A DNA stretch of 64,000 nucleotides, taken from NCBI GenBank assembly GCA_026008535.1, contig BRKX01000002.1, positions 62,679,170 to 62,743,169 on the forward strand, read 5' to 3'. Below, one piece after another: positions 1 through 11,456 of this stretch. The notes under the pieces were generated by a model, which saw nothing but the letters and a program-made list of their open reading frames with translations, was not told where the DNA came from and did no database searches. How positions within the stretch are numbered: the stretch's first letter is position 1; each line of letters starts with the position of its first letter. A program made the position numbers and the translations under genes. This DNA comes from Perilla frutescens. Its lineage: Eukaryota > Streptophyta > Magnoliopsida > Lamiales > Lamiaceae.

Positions 1-413
1 CGGTGGGGAGATATGGAATCTTCTCCACCCAAAGTATGGGAAAAAAGCCCATGCTTCTCTGTAAGCCCATGAAAAGCCCAATTATTTTGGGTATTTTTTT
101 TACATATAAATTTATAATATAGCATAATTAAAAATAGAGAATTTATTTTCCATGACACGGAGCTGTGATGTCATAGTCGAAGAAGCTCCGGTGGGATTTG
201 GATGAAAGTGAAGGAGAGGTGCATTGTTTTTTTTTTTTCCGATCAGAGCAGCAGACCAGTGATGGAGAAGAAGCAGAAGCATACGAGAGTGATGGAGAAG
301 AAGACTCTTTTTTTTTAATAAGGACATTTAAGTAAATTCTAAATTATTATTTTTCTATTTTTTTTTAATTTGTGTTGCAAATAGTAAATTTAGTGGTGCA
401 AATAGCATCTCCC
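1..413. mobile_element. Mutator-like MITE, copy A (right part only)
   Basis: The stretch at about 330-413 is the inverted terminal region of the repeat family described at 11457-12722 and 63704-64000. Read on the minus strand it begins GGGAGATGCTATTTGCACC and continues into a motif like TTACTATTTGCA, then an AT-rich stretch with TTACTTAAATGTCC, all shared with the other copies. The outer end is base 413. The left end is not visible and is probably outside the window. The interior has no coding potential I recognise. The family assignment rests on copy B; no target duplication can be tested here. Confidence 0.6.
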
Positions 414-1651
414 TCCCATAAGTTATTTTATACCAAGCACTTTCTTAAGAGTTTTTTTATTTAAAAATACTATAATTTTATTTTTCTCAGAAATCCGAAC
501 CTTTTGTTAATTATTTGAGAAAATTAGGAATATAGCTCAAACCCTGAGTTTACCTTTAAAAGATATAAGTTCTAGTTTTTCTAATGATATTAGTTGCATT
601 TGAGTTGAAGTTCTCATCATCATCTTCATTCTTCACGACCTAATTCCATTAACAATACTTTTAATAAGGGAACTGCACCATTAATTAATGCTATTTTTTT
701 TTTCACTCAAGCAGGTGCGGTTGATCGATATGGTCGATTATCTAGATCATTTATCTCTATTTCTATTATAAATAGTTGTTTAGGGCTTTGTATTTTTTAA
801 AAATAAAAATCATAACCTTTAAATATTGGGTTTGTGTCTCACGTGCATGATAAGAAACAATGGAGTGTTCAAATTAAATACTTATTATTTTTTAAAGATG
901 CAAACCAAATATATATAAATTCATAAATAAAGCAGAGTAGAATGTGTGCATTCCCAAATTGGCTTCATATATATCTGATAAAAAAACCATCCATATATTC
1001 TCACTGCATTGTTTTGTGGACCTCAAAATTCCTTTATTTGGCTAAGAGGTATTTTTCGTTTGATACTGGTTATGAATTGGGTCTTCTTACCAATTAGAAG
1101 AAAATGGTGGTTGATTTCATGTGATATATACTTAATTCTACTCAAATAAGTGTCGTTTTTGCGTAAATTTTTCTTCCTAATTAATTTGCATTTTACGATC
1201 TCCATTAATGTTCTTAATAAATACGTCAATTATATATGGGCTCTTTTTTACTAATTGGGTAAGATTATATTGATACTTTGCGAAGATCCAATCAAAATGT
1301 CATTAATTTCAAATTAGAAATGGATCAAGTATTACATATATAGAATAAAGAGACGTGCATATATAAAATAACTGCAAATATATAATTCTTAATCTCATAC
1401 GTACCATGTCAAAAGACTCAACACACAATTTAAAATTAAAGCAGCTGATAAATTCCACAAATTACATAAAATCAAAATCCAAGAAATATGTAAGGCTCCC
1501 CACAAACAGATGTAGGAAGTCTTAATTTCTTATTTTGAACCACACATACTAACATCAAATTAAACACACCAAACTCAGTGTAATAATAGATAGGTCAATA
1601 TAATATTGATTTTTTTAACTTTTTTCTTAATAAAAAGAAAAAAAAGTTTAA
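414..1651. other. AT-rich intergenic spacer
   Basis: No gene or transposon terminus is recognisable on either strand. The last part is the likely 3' flank of the minus-strand defensin. Short ORFs here have no recognisable domain. Confidence 0.5.
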
Positions 1652-2417
1652 TTAACAGTGTTTAGTGCAGTAGCATCGGCGGCGGAACCCGCGGCAGTGG
1701 CCGCCATGGAAGCCCTCAGTCTGACACACCGCCGCGCAATTGGCTTTTCTCACACAAATTCCTTTGAACCGGTGGCTCTTTGTCTCGCATGTCCTTGCCT
1801 CTGCCACCAGTCCTAATTTCAGTAAATAAATGCAAAATTATACATACTTAAATCACTCATTCTATTGATCATAATATTGCCACTTAATATAATTAAGTTC
1901 TTTTCATTGCTATATATTATACCATTAATATAATTTTAAATTGCATATATTAGGCATTCTCAGTATATAATTTGTGTTCTTGTACTACGTTATAAAGTAT
2001 TGATTTTTAGTTATTAAAAAAAGTATGTTGTAGAAAATAGGGAACGAAGGAATAGGGTAATTAAATTAATGAAACTAAATTGAAATGGTACTAGAGATGC
2101 GGCATCATTTTAATTGAATTTATTTAAGAAATTTCTAATTTTATATATGTGTGCTAACATGATGATAACAATTTTTTGAAGTCTCTTAATTATACACACA
2201 AACACGTGATTCAGGAGTTTGAATAAGTTAATTAAGAATCAGTACATGTAGAAGTTGGGATCGGAACATTAAGTTAGAAAATTAATATATATATGAAACA
2301 AAACATGCGATGAATAGCTAGAATCTTGTAAAATGATGAAGAAATTAATATACCAGTGGAGAAGACAAGCATCAGCATAAGGAAAGCAGTTGCAAACAAC
2401 CTCAGAAAGCTGCCCAT
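1652..2417 (-). CDS. Plant defensin (gamma-thionin), secreted
   Basis: Two exons on the minus strand: 2417-2354 and 1812-1652, with a 541-bp GT-AG intron in phase 1. They encode a 74-aa precursor. Residues 1-29 are a signal peptide with a hydrophobic core (FATAFLMLMLVFSTG) ending in AEA. The mature peptide of about 45 residues starts RTCETKSHRFKG and has eight cysteines spaced C-x10-C-x5-C-x3-C-x9-C-x6-C-x1-C-x3-C. That is the four-disulfide plant defensin pattern, with the GxC and CxC gamma-core elements (GGHCRGFRRRCYC). The intron splits the signal-peptide end, as is usual in plant defensin genes. Family members are secreted, cationic, mostly antifungal peptides. The basic FRRR loop suggests a membrane-active type, but the target is unknown. 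No premature stop or splice defect is visible. Confidence 0.93.
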
Positions 2418-2492
2418 TTTCTCACAGATGTGTATTTGCTAGTATATATGTGTGTGTGGGTTTGATGTGCAAGAAAGACTTGGTAATGAGGC

Positions 2493-2502
2493 CTATATAT
2501 AG
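2493..2502 (-). promoter_or_regulatory. TATA box of the defensin gene
   Basis: The motif CTATATATAG lies about 77-85 bp upstream of the defensin ATG on the minus strand. A start site about 30 bp downstream would leave a 5' leader of roughly 45-50 nt. This is position and motif only; no transcript evidence is available. Confidence 0.6.
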
Positions 2503-4572
2503 TCCAATTATTGCTAAATTAACCTCCAATGAGTTTGGTCCATTGCAACATGAAAACTTTTATCTCATGTTTCATTTAATCAATGCATATATAGAACGTG
2601 ATATACGAATTCAATTTTCGAAAATCTGATCGGACATTGAGAAGAAAAAAGTAAAAGTATATCAAAAATGAGTCATGACTGCTCATAACCACACTAACAT
2701 ATTCTTCACTTTTTTTGCTTAACACGGCTATAAGAAGCCCTTTAAATTTTTTTATATTTGCAATTAGGTGTATCTGTACCAATTTGCTGTCTTTACACCA
2801 AATTATGAAATATTTGTGGATCCCCACTTACATGCATCATAGCTTCTTCTTTTTTCCTGGTTTCACTTTTGCCTTTTAGCAATGTAAATTTGGACAAACT
2901 CCATCTCCAATTTTGCAAGATTGAATTTCTACAGTTTTAGATAATTTTGCAGGTGCTTGTCAATTCATCTTTGGTTATAATAATATCCTGTCGGTGGAAT
3001 TAATATTTAAATATTAGATAAAAAAATCTTATAATCTTATGATAAATGTTAATTCAAGACTCTGATTTTCATCTAAAAAATATTATAAAAGTGAAGCAAG
3101 TTATATGCCTCTCCATACATAGCGCGGCAACAGTCGTTATTTCGGGAAAAAAATCATTTTTTTTGTAGAACAGTATTCTTTTTAAATTATGAATCAAATT
3201 AAGTAAGTTTGTAATGTTTTACATGTTAAAATTAATATCAGTGTCACATTAAAATTTAATATCAGTATTGCATTAATATTAATATACGTGCGTGAATTTG
3301 CTATACACCCCACGGACGTGGAGAACATCAAAATTTATTTCCTATATACTTAATTTCAAATGATTAACTAATGTATTTACATTTTAAGAATACCTTTGGC
3401 CTTTATTCTTTTTTCTGTTGTTGGGGGGAGGTATGGAGCGCTAAAGCGAAAAGTCACGCACATACGATATGTTCACATTATGATTTAGGCATATTATTTA
3501 ATTTAATTTGTTCCTTTCGGTATCAATGTTTTCTTTTTTTCTTTTTTTTTTTAACAAAAAACGTAATATTATTATAATTTCGTAAGATATTTAAGATCAG
3601 TTCACATTTCACAAATTAAAAAAAGGTAATAAAAATCTTGAATTGCACGTTCCAAAAAAAAGGCATGAAATTTACAAAAATTAAAAATACAAATTAGAGC
3701 GCTATACATTTCTAAATTAATAAAATTTAGTAAACCACACCCAGTCACCCACACATCTTTACATACCTTTTGGAGAGAGCGTGATATTCTGCCATTTATA
3801 CATTCAACTAACAATATCAAAAAATTACTTTTCAATATATATATGTGTATGTATGTATATGTATATATCAAAGAATTATTAGATCTGATCATTGAATTCT
3901 GACGAAGAATCCGTGTTTAACAAAAATAAATAAAATTATTTTAATAGCGCACTGAAAATTTCATATATAAAAGTTAGTAGTATTTGATCAAACTCTATAA
4001 TTATATTTCTCCACTCTTAAAATCTAATCTCCCAAAATTTAGAAGGCTTTAACTTAGAGTAGAATAAATAGATGGTTTAAAATTTAAATAAAGCAATGTT
4101 TTTGACGATGTTATTATATTTCGTTAATTGTCAAAATTCAAAAGAGGCGGAAAATAGTAATATTACAGACACTAATAAGTAATAACTAATATTAGAGACA
4201 AGTTTGTGAACAATATTACAATGAAGCAGAGGTCTTATAAGAAATTAATTAAGATTGGGGTTGTGTACGCGCATACACACACATATGGGGTTTCATAATT
4301 TTCCATCTTGGCTCGCGGACGTTGTTGCATTGGATTTTTTATCCCCTAATATATACAGGTTTTTTACCCTAAAATAAAATTAGATTTCAAACTATATGAA
4401 AATTAGAATCAAAGTATTTGTTCACCATTTAACTAATTCATATATATATATATTGGATTGTCCCAAAAAATATTTTGGTACATCTATGGAGATTTGAATT
4501 TATTTATACTGAGAATCATATGTAACCCGTTCGAATCGAATAACCAATTTTAACATTTTCCAATTTGATATG

Positions 4573-4610
<38 letters not shown>

Positions 4611-5245
4611 ATTATTCTATTTTTTATACTTAATAATACGTGTTTAGTACATCCAAAATTCCAAACCGGAGCTGGATATCCAATTTTAAACACCTCTAAA
4701 ATTTAGTACGATTTAGAAGAAATTTTTGGAATGTCGTAAAAAAATATATAAAAAAAATGGGAATCCTCATGGGCCGAGATCCCGCGCATGCTGGGCTGTC
4801 GAAAGCTATGATTTATATCTTCTATGAAAAGAGAAATTCTTAAAAAAAACCCACTAGTTTCATCATATTATAGTTCATGTCTATTTTAATTAGATAAACT
4901 TCATTACTCCAAAAGGACCAAAACCATCACAGCCCCCACACTTCAATCATATTCCTAACATGATTAAGAAGAAAAATTGTAATTTTTTTGAAGATCGAAA
5001 CCTCAAATTCAACAACAGTCGACACAAAGTTAGGGAAGTTTGAAAATATTGTCTTCAATTGAATGATACGGTACCAACTTCATCACAAACTTGCAGAGAA
5101 TAATTCCCCAAACTCTTATATACATTTGGGATTGATCAGCATAGTGTATGTACAAGAATGCATTGAACCCTAAAGATTCTTGGAGTTTAACAAAAATACT
5201 ACTTGAGAACATAATCCATATTGAGGAGAGAGAGAAAAATAAAAA
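2503..5245. other. AT-rich intergenic spacer
   Basis: It holds the upstream region of the defensin, a TG microsatellite at 4584-4610 and many AT-rich runs. I see no gene, RNA gene or transposon end. The last ~200 bp may be the former promoter of the broken J-protein gene that starts at 5246. Confidence 0.5.
4584..4610. repeat. (TG)13 microsatellite
   Basis: An uninterrupted dinucleotide run of TG, preceded by a short (AT)n stretch. Confidence 0.95.
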
Positions 5246-6456
5246 ATGGGGTTGGATTATTACAAAATATCGACAGCAGAGATGGGTACAACAGAATATC
5301 TAGAAATAAAGGCTTATAAAAACTGATAAATATGACTTTTGTATGCATTTTGTTGTTTATTTGGATGTCATTTAATGAGCAACGCATGCATAAGTTGACA
5401 AGTTACACATAGTTTTTCGTAATTTGTGCAGTGTCACGTTTTTGCTCATTTTGAAGGGATTTAATGTCATTTATTTTATTAGATTCAATTGAGCCTTGTA
5501 AGTATCTAAAAGATAGAGAATCGAGTTAGAAGCGCGTCGCAAAAAGAACCAAGCCAATCGAATGAGAAACGAGCGAGAACAAAATAAAATGGTGAAGTGT
5601 GTCAGTTGACGAAGAAGAGCATGGCCCATGCTCCTATCTTGGCAAAGAGGTCCAATTTTTACAACAAAGAGCACGGACTGTGCTCCTTTCGGCGACTTCT
5701 GGCGGATTTCCTTTTGGGTCGGGCTTTCCTTCCTTCTGTGGGTTTTTCAACTTCCCCTACTATTTAAGAACTATTCTTGGACGAAATTGGGGACATTATT
5801 TTCATTATCTTTCAGTTTTTATTTAGTTTATAGTTGGTGAAGAATGTTTTCTCTACAACTTTGAAGATTGAAGTTTTCTTTTACATAATTCAACTACGGT
5901 TCTTTTAGTATTTAGCAATTGCAATTATGTCTTTTAATTTCTTTGTTTCTTTCTTTATCTTAGATTCCATTATATGTGAGCAGTTCTTAACTTCTTATAA
6001 TTAATTCTAGGGTTTGTAGCATGTGTGAAATTATGTATTGATAGTTCATGTTATTTTAATATATACTGGATTTATGTGTTTGCATCCCTTAGGATTAATT
6101 AATTTCAATATTTGATAGTTCATGTTTTTTTAATCTTGTTTAATTTACATTTGATTTGATAATTGAGTTTAATAATTTAATTTAGGTTATTAGCCTAGGA
6201 TTAATTCAACTAAAAACTATGTAGCCTGGATAATAGAAATCTGTTAGCTTAGTATTTAGTGCTAATCATAATTCCAGTCCCTGTAGATACGATACTCAAT
6301 TTACCAACTTTATTGTATTGATTTGTGTCAATTGCAGTTAATTGCATAAAAAAATAGTGCATCAAAAACCAGTGATGAGATGGCATCTAGACAAGAATCC
6401 CAACGACAAGAACAAAGTCGAAGCCATAATTAAGCAAATATCAAAAGCCTTTGAAG
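5246..6456 (+). pseudogene. DnaJ (class II J-protein) exon 1, split by an LTR
   Basis: Bases 5246-5323 read MGLDYYKIS...KAYKN (26 codons), the start of a J domain of the plant DNAJB type (family pattern MGxDYYKxL...KAYRKLAMKWHPDKNP). Bases 6365-6456 continue it: VMRWHLDKNPNDKN, then KQISKAFE, ending at a good splice donor (GAA/GTATGT). A solo LTR at 5324-6364 sits exactly between the halves, flanked by AAAAC on both sides. Joined across the insert, residue positions line up with the family, but one base is missing just after the junction, giving a frameshift. The HPD signature needed to stimulate Hsp70 is HLD. Later exons were not found. This is a dead gene fragment; a functional copy presumably lies elsewhere. 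Confidence 0.82.
5324..6364 (+). mobile_element. Solo LTR, Ty3/Gypsy (Tat/Athila-like)
   Basis: This 1041-bp segment begins TGATAAATATG and ends GTGCATCA. It is flanked by the direct repeat AAAAC (5319-5323 and 6365-6369), the 5-bp target duplication expected of an LTR retrotransposon. Near its end is CCCTGTAGATACGATACTC, a motif typical of the U5 end of this LTR type. At about 5551-5581 it carries the block CAATCGAATGAGAAACGAGC, shared with the LTRs at 7149-8566 and 51762-53231. No internal region or second LTR is adjacent, so the element was reduced to a solo LTR by recombination. ORFs inside it are LTR sequence, not genes. Confidence 0.8.
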
Positions 6457-7148
6457 TATGTGCATTTCTTTACTAACATAAAACATATAAGACAAATCAG
6501 CTTATCAAAGCCTTCATGTTTTGTGTTTCAATCCAAATGGCTGATGTTGGTCATATTGTCGTGCTTCAGAAACTGGAGTTTTGTTGTTCTTTTTTCCTTC
6601 TTTGGTTGTAAGTCTATGAAATATGTACATTTCTTTACAAACGCATCGTTTTCCAAAAGTTTGTGTCCATTGTTGTTGAAATTAGATGGTTTTGGCCTTC
6701 GAGAAAAAAAAATCATATTTCTCTTATTCTTCTTTAAGTTGCGAATAAGATCGTGGGGGCTAGAATGGTTAAGGAGTAAAGAAGTCTATCTAATTAATAA
6801 TGGTGGGGACTATGATTGAGTTACAGTTATTGGGGTTAAAGGATAAAAATGCCTTATCATATTAATATTTATATTTAATAAAGTAGCGGGGCTGTAAATA
6901 GTTAAATGAGAATTGTGATTAAAATTTCCCTAGGTAAAAGGTCTAAATATGCCTCCTAAATTATTTCTCTACACACAAATAGACTACTAAATTAATTTTG
7001 GATCGAATTAGACCTCGAATACTCATAATATATTTAATCAAGTCATTATGTTGAAAATAAATTCAACCAAGCCCTTTTGTTGACCTTAGCTCTAACGGAG
7101 TTGAAACGTTAAACTAGACATATAATTATGGGTGATTCTATACATAGT
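6457..7148. other. Former J-protein intron and spacer
   Basis: The sequence after the 6456 splice donor is probably intron 1 of the dead J-protein gene. A segment near 6448-6475 (GTATGTGCATTTCTTTAC) recurs at about 6617-6643 in slightly changed form, a small local duplication. I find no second J-protein exon. Confidence 0.4.
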
Positions 7149-8566
7149 TGACCACTATTTTATTAGCAGTGAAAACAACCATAAGTGTATGGTGCAATAG
7201 TAATACGTAGTGAACAAGAGTATCATATCCACAGAGATTGTGATGGCAAATAATATTATGAGTACTAAAACATAAACAGCTTATTAATATCTAGATACTT
7301 GTATTCAACAGAGAGTTCGAATAAAATAATACGTAAATAAAAAGAACATGAAAATAATATAGAAGTCAAATAAAAGAAAATAGATCATAGGGCATGCTTT
7401 TCCTACAATGTCATCTATGCAAGATCAATCAATTCAACAAACCAATTTATTTCATATATGGTAAAAGATCACGAAGATATTAAAAACCTCTCTCTCGAGT
7501 AAGTTTGTAAAGTCGATTAATAAATTATCTATTCACCTTTCGATCATTCTAAGTAATTTAATAACTCCTAAAAGCACACACAATCATAATTTCCTATAAA
7601 CATTTATTCATTTGGTCGGTACTTCTAAACATTCATAATATATCATCTAGTTTAATCTAGTATGCACAAGTGGTGGCCAAACAATCATACACGAGAAATC
7701 AAAACCAAGATTCATAAACCAATATATGAAAGAAAGAAATGAAAAATTAATCAAAACACAAAATCCATCATAGCTTTACATCCCTATAATCCAAGGAAAA
7801 TTACCTAGATATAATTAAAGAAAAAGAATAAAAATACAACATGGTAAACAAAATATTGTTCAACACAATAAAGAACCAGGGGTCTTCAATCTTGTTGTAG
7901 CTTGTGCCTCCATAATTTTGTTCATCTTGGTACGTCTTATGTTACACTTTGTATAATCTTTTGTACGCCTCTTTTCTAATGAGTAATGAGGGCATTTATA
8001 ATGTTGGAGGGAATCCTAGGATTAAAATGAAGCTCAAAGTGGAAAAAAGTCTTGAAAATCCCAAATTGGGGCCGTCCGGGTTGAGTGACTGGGTCGACCT
8101 CCGGGTCGACTCGACCATGTGTAAAACAAGCTCTGTAGGTCGATCCGTGGGTCGACCTTGCGCGTGTAGGTTTCACTAAAATAGTCGGTTCTCACTTGTT
8201 TCTCGTCCGATTGAGCCGATTCAACTTGCACGACGCTCCTAACTCAATTCTCCATCTTTCTAGGCTCTTCAATCACCCATTTGGATTATATTAAATTATT
8301 TTCATTAATTCTAGTGGGCTTTGCTCTTTGAATCCCGTCTAAATGCCTAATTGGTCTCTCCTTTAGCTCTCCAAGCGCATACTTGATCATTTTGCATCAA
8401 ATAATCATCAGATTCACCACTATTACTGCAAACTTACAAATACATCAAGAATACCAAATAATGACATAATGAGCATAAAAGCTATAAAAATCACACAACT
8501 TATCAACTTAAACATCATCAATTCATATCCACAAATTTGTGTAAAATACACCGCTGTCAATAACCA
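7149..8566 (-). mobile_element. LTR of the same Tat/Athila-like family, reverse orientation
   Basis: On the minus strand the segment contains CAAGTTGAATCGGCTCAATC followed by GGACGAGAAACAAGTGAGAA, the same block as in the LTRs at 5324 and 51762. Further on comes CTCTGTGGATATGATACTC, the U5-end motif, and it closes with AATAGTGGTCA, like the AATAGTGCATCA end of the first LTR. The downstream border (7149) is inferred from that similarity. The upstream border is uncertain, anywhere from about 8447 to 8566. I could not find a matching target duplication, so the element may be truncated. Confidence 0.6.
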
Positions 8567-9856
8567 TAATTTTACTTACTATAGCCTCTAGATTAAAATA
8601 TAATACAAACACAATTTGAATTTTACGAATTTATCCTCTCTAATATCTTGTAGCAATTTACTAACATCTTGTAACTGTGTAGATCATATAGCCCCCTTCC
8701 TTGTCTTCTTCTTCAATCCACAACTCCATAATTGCAGGCTAATCAACAAAATTGATAAAAAAAAGTTAAAAATTAAAAATTGAAAAGAACCCCCACAGTC
8801 CATTTTCGCTCACATTACACATGTTCTTCACAACTGGACATAGCTCCTCCAATAATGAACTAATTTTTAAAAAAAAATAAAAACACTATAGAAAATTTAT
8901 CATTTTTTCTTTGAAAATATTAAGTATAGGTGCAGGCATCGGCGGTAAAATAATCCAACCAACTAACAATTATTTTAATATTAATATCTCGAATTCAATC
9001 AATCCAATTTAGCCAATTTCGCATTGAAGCCGGAACTTTCATCTTTCTAGAAAAGCGGGCATCCAAATCTACAATTGTAATATCGAAGATGTTTTGTCAT
9101 AAATGTAAGTAAATACATAAATCAGATCATAATGATTTCGTAGGGAAGATGCAATTGCTTCAATTTCTTCTCTAATTGTTATCATCAAGAAATTATCTCA
9201 CCAACCATTTTCGACTCTTTTAACCATTAGAAATCATTATAAATGGTTGAAAAGAATATATATATATATATATATATATGACTTGTTAAAATAAATATAG
9301 TTGTACTAAATGTCTGATGTGAGATAATTGTTCACTTTCAAACTAATGAAACTAATCAAACCCAACCATTATATCACCACCGTGAGAACAAACTAGTGAG
9401 TTTATATTTGAACTAATTGTTCACTTTCAAACCAATGAAATTAATCAAACCCAACCCTTATATCATTATGAGAAATAAAGTTGGATTGTGCGATAAAAAA
9501 AATATTATTAACCTAGAATTTTTTAAAATCCTAATTTTTGTATTTGATCTATTTAAACACCTTTAATCCGATCAACATAATTCGTATCCACCCCCAAATT
9601 TGAGGTCAATAATCGAAATACGGATATTTTGATTTTTATTTTATTTTTTTGTAAAAAAAACAAGTGGTGTAACGTGTGTCGCCAGATCTGAGTGAATGCC
9701 TATATATACTGTATTATCCGCGTGAGACGCAATTAATACACTTAGCTAAAAAGTCAACGAACTAATTTGGCCGTCAGATCTGAATATGATATTTCGGCTA
9801 CATTTGTTTTCATTTTTTTTACTGATAATTTGAATTAAGGTAGCTAATACCATTAT
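8567..9856. other. Intergenic spacer with degraded repeats
   Basis: AT-rich sequence with an 89-bp duplication (listed separately) and an (AT)n run near 9260-9280. No gene is recognisable. Confidence 0.45.
9326..9465. repeat. 89-bp-period direct duplication
   Basis: A ~51-bp segment beginning AATTGTTCACTTTCAAAC occurs at 9326-9376 and again at 9415-9465 with only a few differences. The two copies are separated by a ~38-bp spacer. Confidence 0.85.
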
Positions 9857-10710
9857 TGTAAAAAGCGGCCTAGGCAGCACCTAGGCGCTAGGCGTCCGTT
9901 AACCGTGGTGATTTTCGCTAGTCGGATGGTCTTAGGTGCTATGCGGGCCTAGGCGGAGTTAGGCGGTGTCGTTAGTCGGCGTTAGACGGTGTTAGGCGGC
10001 GGGTTAGGCGGATTTTTTTTTTTTTCAGTTTAAATTATTTTTCTCCCTTTTTACTAAAGCCTTAACTTAATTAAAAATGAAATTGCAAAAAATAAGAATC
10101 TTGTGTTTGTCCAATTCAATGCAAGACTCTTGAGCAAACAAAAGAGAGAGAAAGATAAAAATGATGTTGATGTGCTACTTTCACACGATTCAACTTGTGC
10201 ACAATAGTGGATTGCTAATGTGGTTGATGATGATGGTGGTGATGTGGGAGGAGTAGGACATAGGTCTCCAACTCCAAAATATCGATCAATGAGAGAACTA
10301 TATGATGATGATTTTGAGTCCGAAGATGAGAAAATTAATGAGAATGAATATTAGTCGGATGAAGATCGTGGCTTGGATGATTTTAATGTTTGAACTTTAT
10401 GTCATTGTTTTTTGAATTTTGGATTATTTGAAGTTTGAATATTGTTTATTTTTTATCTTTGGATGATTTTAACTTTGAATGTTCGTTTATATCGACTTTT
10501 GGATGATTTTACTTTGAATACTTTGCTTGAAATGATATGTTTTATGAACTTATAACTCAAAATTGCAAAATTTACAGGTTAAAAATAAAAAAATTAATTA
10601 AAAATTCAAAACTGCCTAGGTTCCATCTACACCCCGCCTAAGCGGTCTAGGCGCTAGCCCCCCCCCCCCCCCCCCCCCGATCGCCCGCCTAGCGCCTAGC
10701 TACTTCTACA
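9857..10710. mobile_element. hAT transposon remnant with gene-3' fragment
   Basis: The left end TGTAAAAAGCGGCCTAGGC and the reverse complement of the right end TGTAGAAGTAGCTAGGCGC form imperfect terminal inverted repeats rich in CTAGGCG. Flanking bases are ACCATTAT and ACCATGAT, an 8-bp target duplication with one mismatch, fitting hAT. The middle (about 10180-10394) reads as an acidic transposase-like C-terminal tail (YRSMRELYDDDFESEDE) with in-frame stops, so it is a decayed derivative. A run of 21 C residues lies next to the right terminal repeat. Confidence 0.65.
10658..10678. repeat. C21 homopolymer
   Basis: Twenty-one consecutive C residues (G on the minus strand) inside the right subterminal region of the hAT remnant. 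The length is exceptional in this AT-rich window and may vary or be misassembled. Confidence 0.95.
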
Positions 10711-10718
10711 ACCATGAT

Positions 10719-11447
10719 TATTACAGTATATCATTACTTTGTCTTACCTTTTATATCAATCAATACAAGAAATGCAATTAATTCCATCGAGTTAGCCAAA
10801 GTGCATATGTAATTTATTTTTGTGCATACATAATGTATGTTTTAGATAGTCTGTGACTCTGTGGCAACAAAAATTAAAATTTAAGGTCTCACGACAGCAC
10901 AATTAAAGTCTTAAGATTTAAATAAAATAAAAAAAATTGACACAATAGGCCAGGGGCCAAAAATATTTCTGTCTACAAAATTCTTTTTCATAAATACTTT
11001 CATTGAACTCACGTAAGCAAGTAAAAATCTAATAATTTATTCAAAAAAAATTATTTGTATTTTGGTTGGGCAGAGGGAAGGAAAGTGGAAACTTTAAAAA
11101 AAATTCCATTTTTTTTCTCCTTTTTACATACATAGAACATAATTATATGGATCAACAGTTGATTGAAACCAATATATCTCCGGAAAATCTAATTAATAAA
11201 TTATTGAAAAATGTGAAATAAGAAAAATGATGTAATTAAAAAAAAAAAAGGACTATCGTACTGCCAATGGATATAAAGACAAAGTTTGACTATAGACCTA
11301 AGCTTATTTAGCAAATAAAGATGTTCGTGTATTTATGATTAAATTATACTGCTAACAATAATGCACAATAAATTAATGCTAAAAAGAAAATGGGAAAGCT
11401 ATGATCTGATCGCCCAAAAAAAGAGTTATTTTTCTCACTTATGATAA
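10719..11447. other. AT-rich intergenic spacer
   Basis: No gene, RNA gene or element end is recognisable between the hAT remnant and the Mutator-like MITE. Confidence 0.5.
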
Positions 11448-11456
11448 TTTATATTT

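Noticed and set aside
1..40. Left terminus of Mutator-like MITE copy A at base ~6 (GGGGAGATATGG)
   Set aside because: Only the first few bases match the family terminus and the next 30 do not, so the real left end is probably outside the window.
5599..5840. Overlapping ORFs of 70-75 aa
   Set aside because: They lie inside the solo LTR (U3/R region) and have no domain.
7949..8231. ORFs rich in GRSVGRP / RVDPR motifs
   Set aside because: They are translations of the GGTCGACC palindromes in an LTR.
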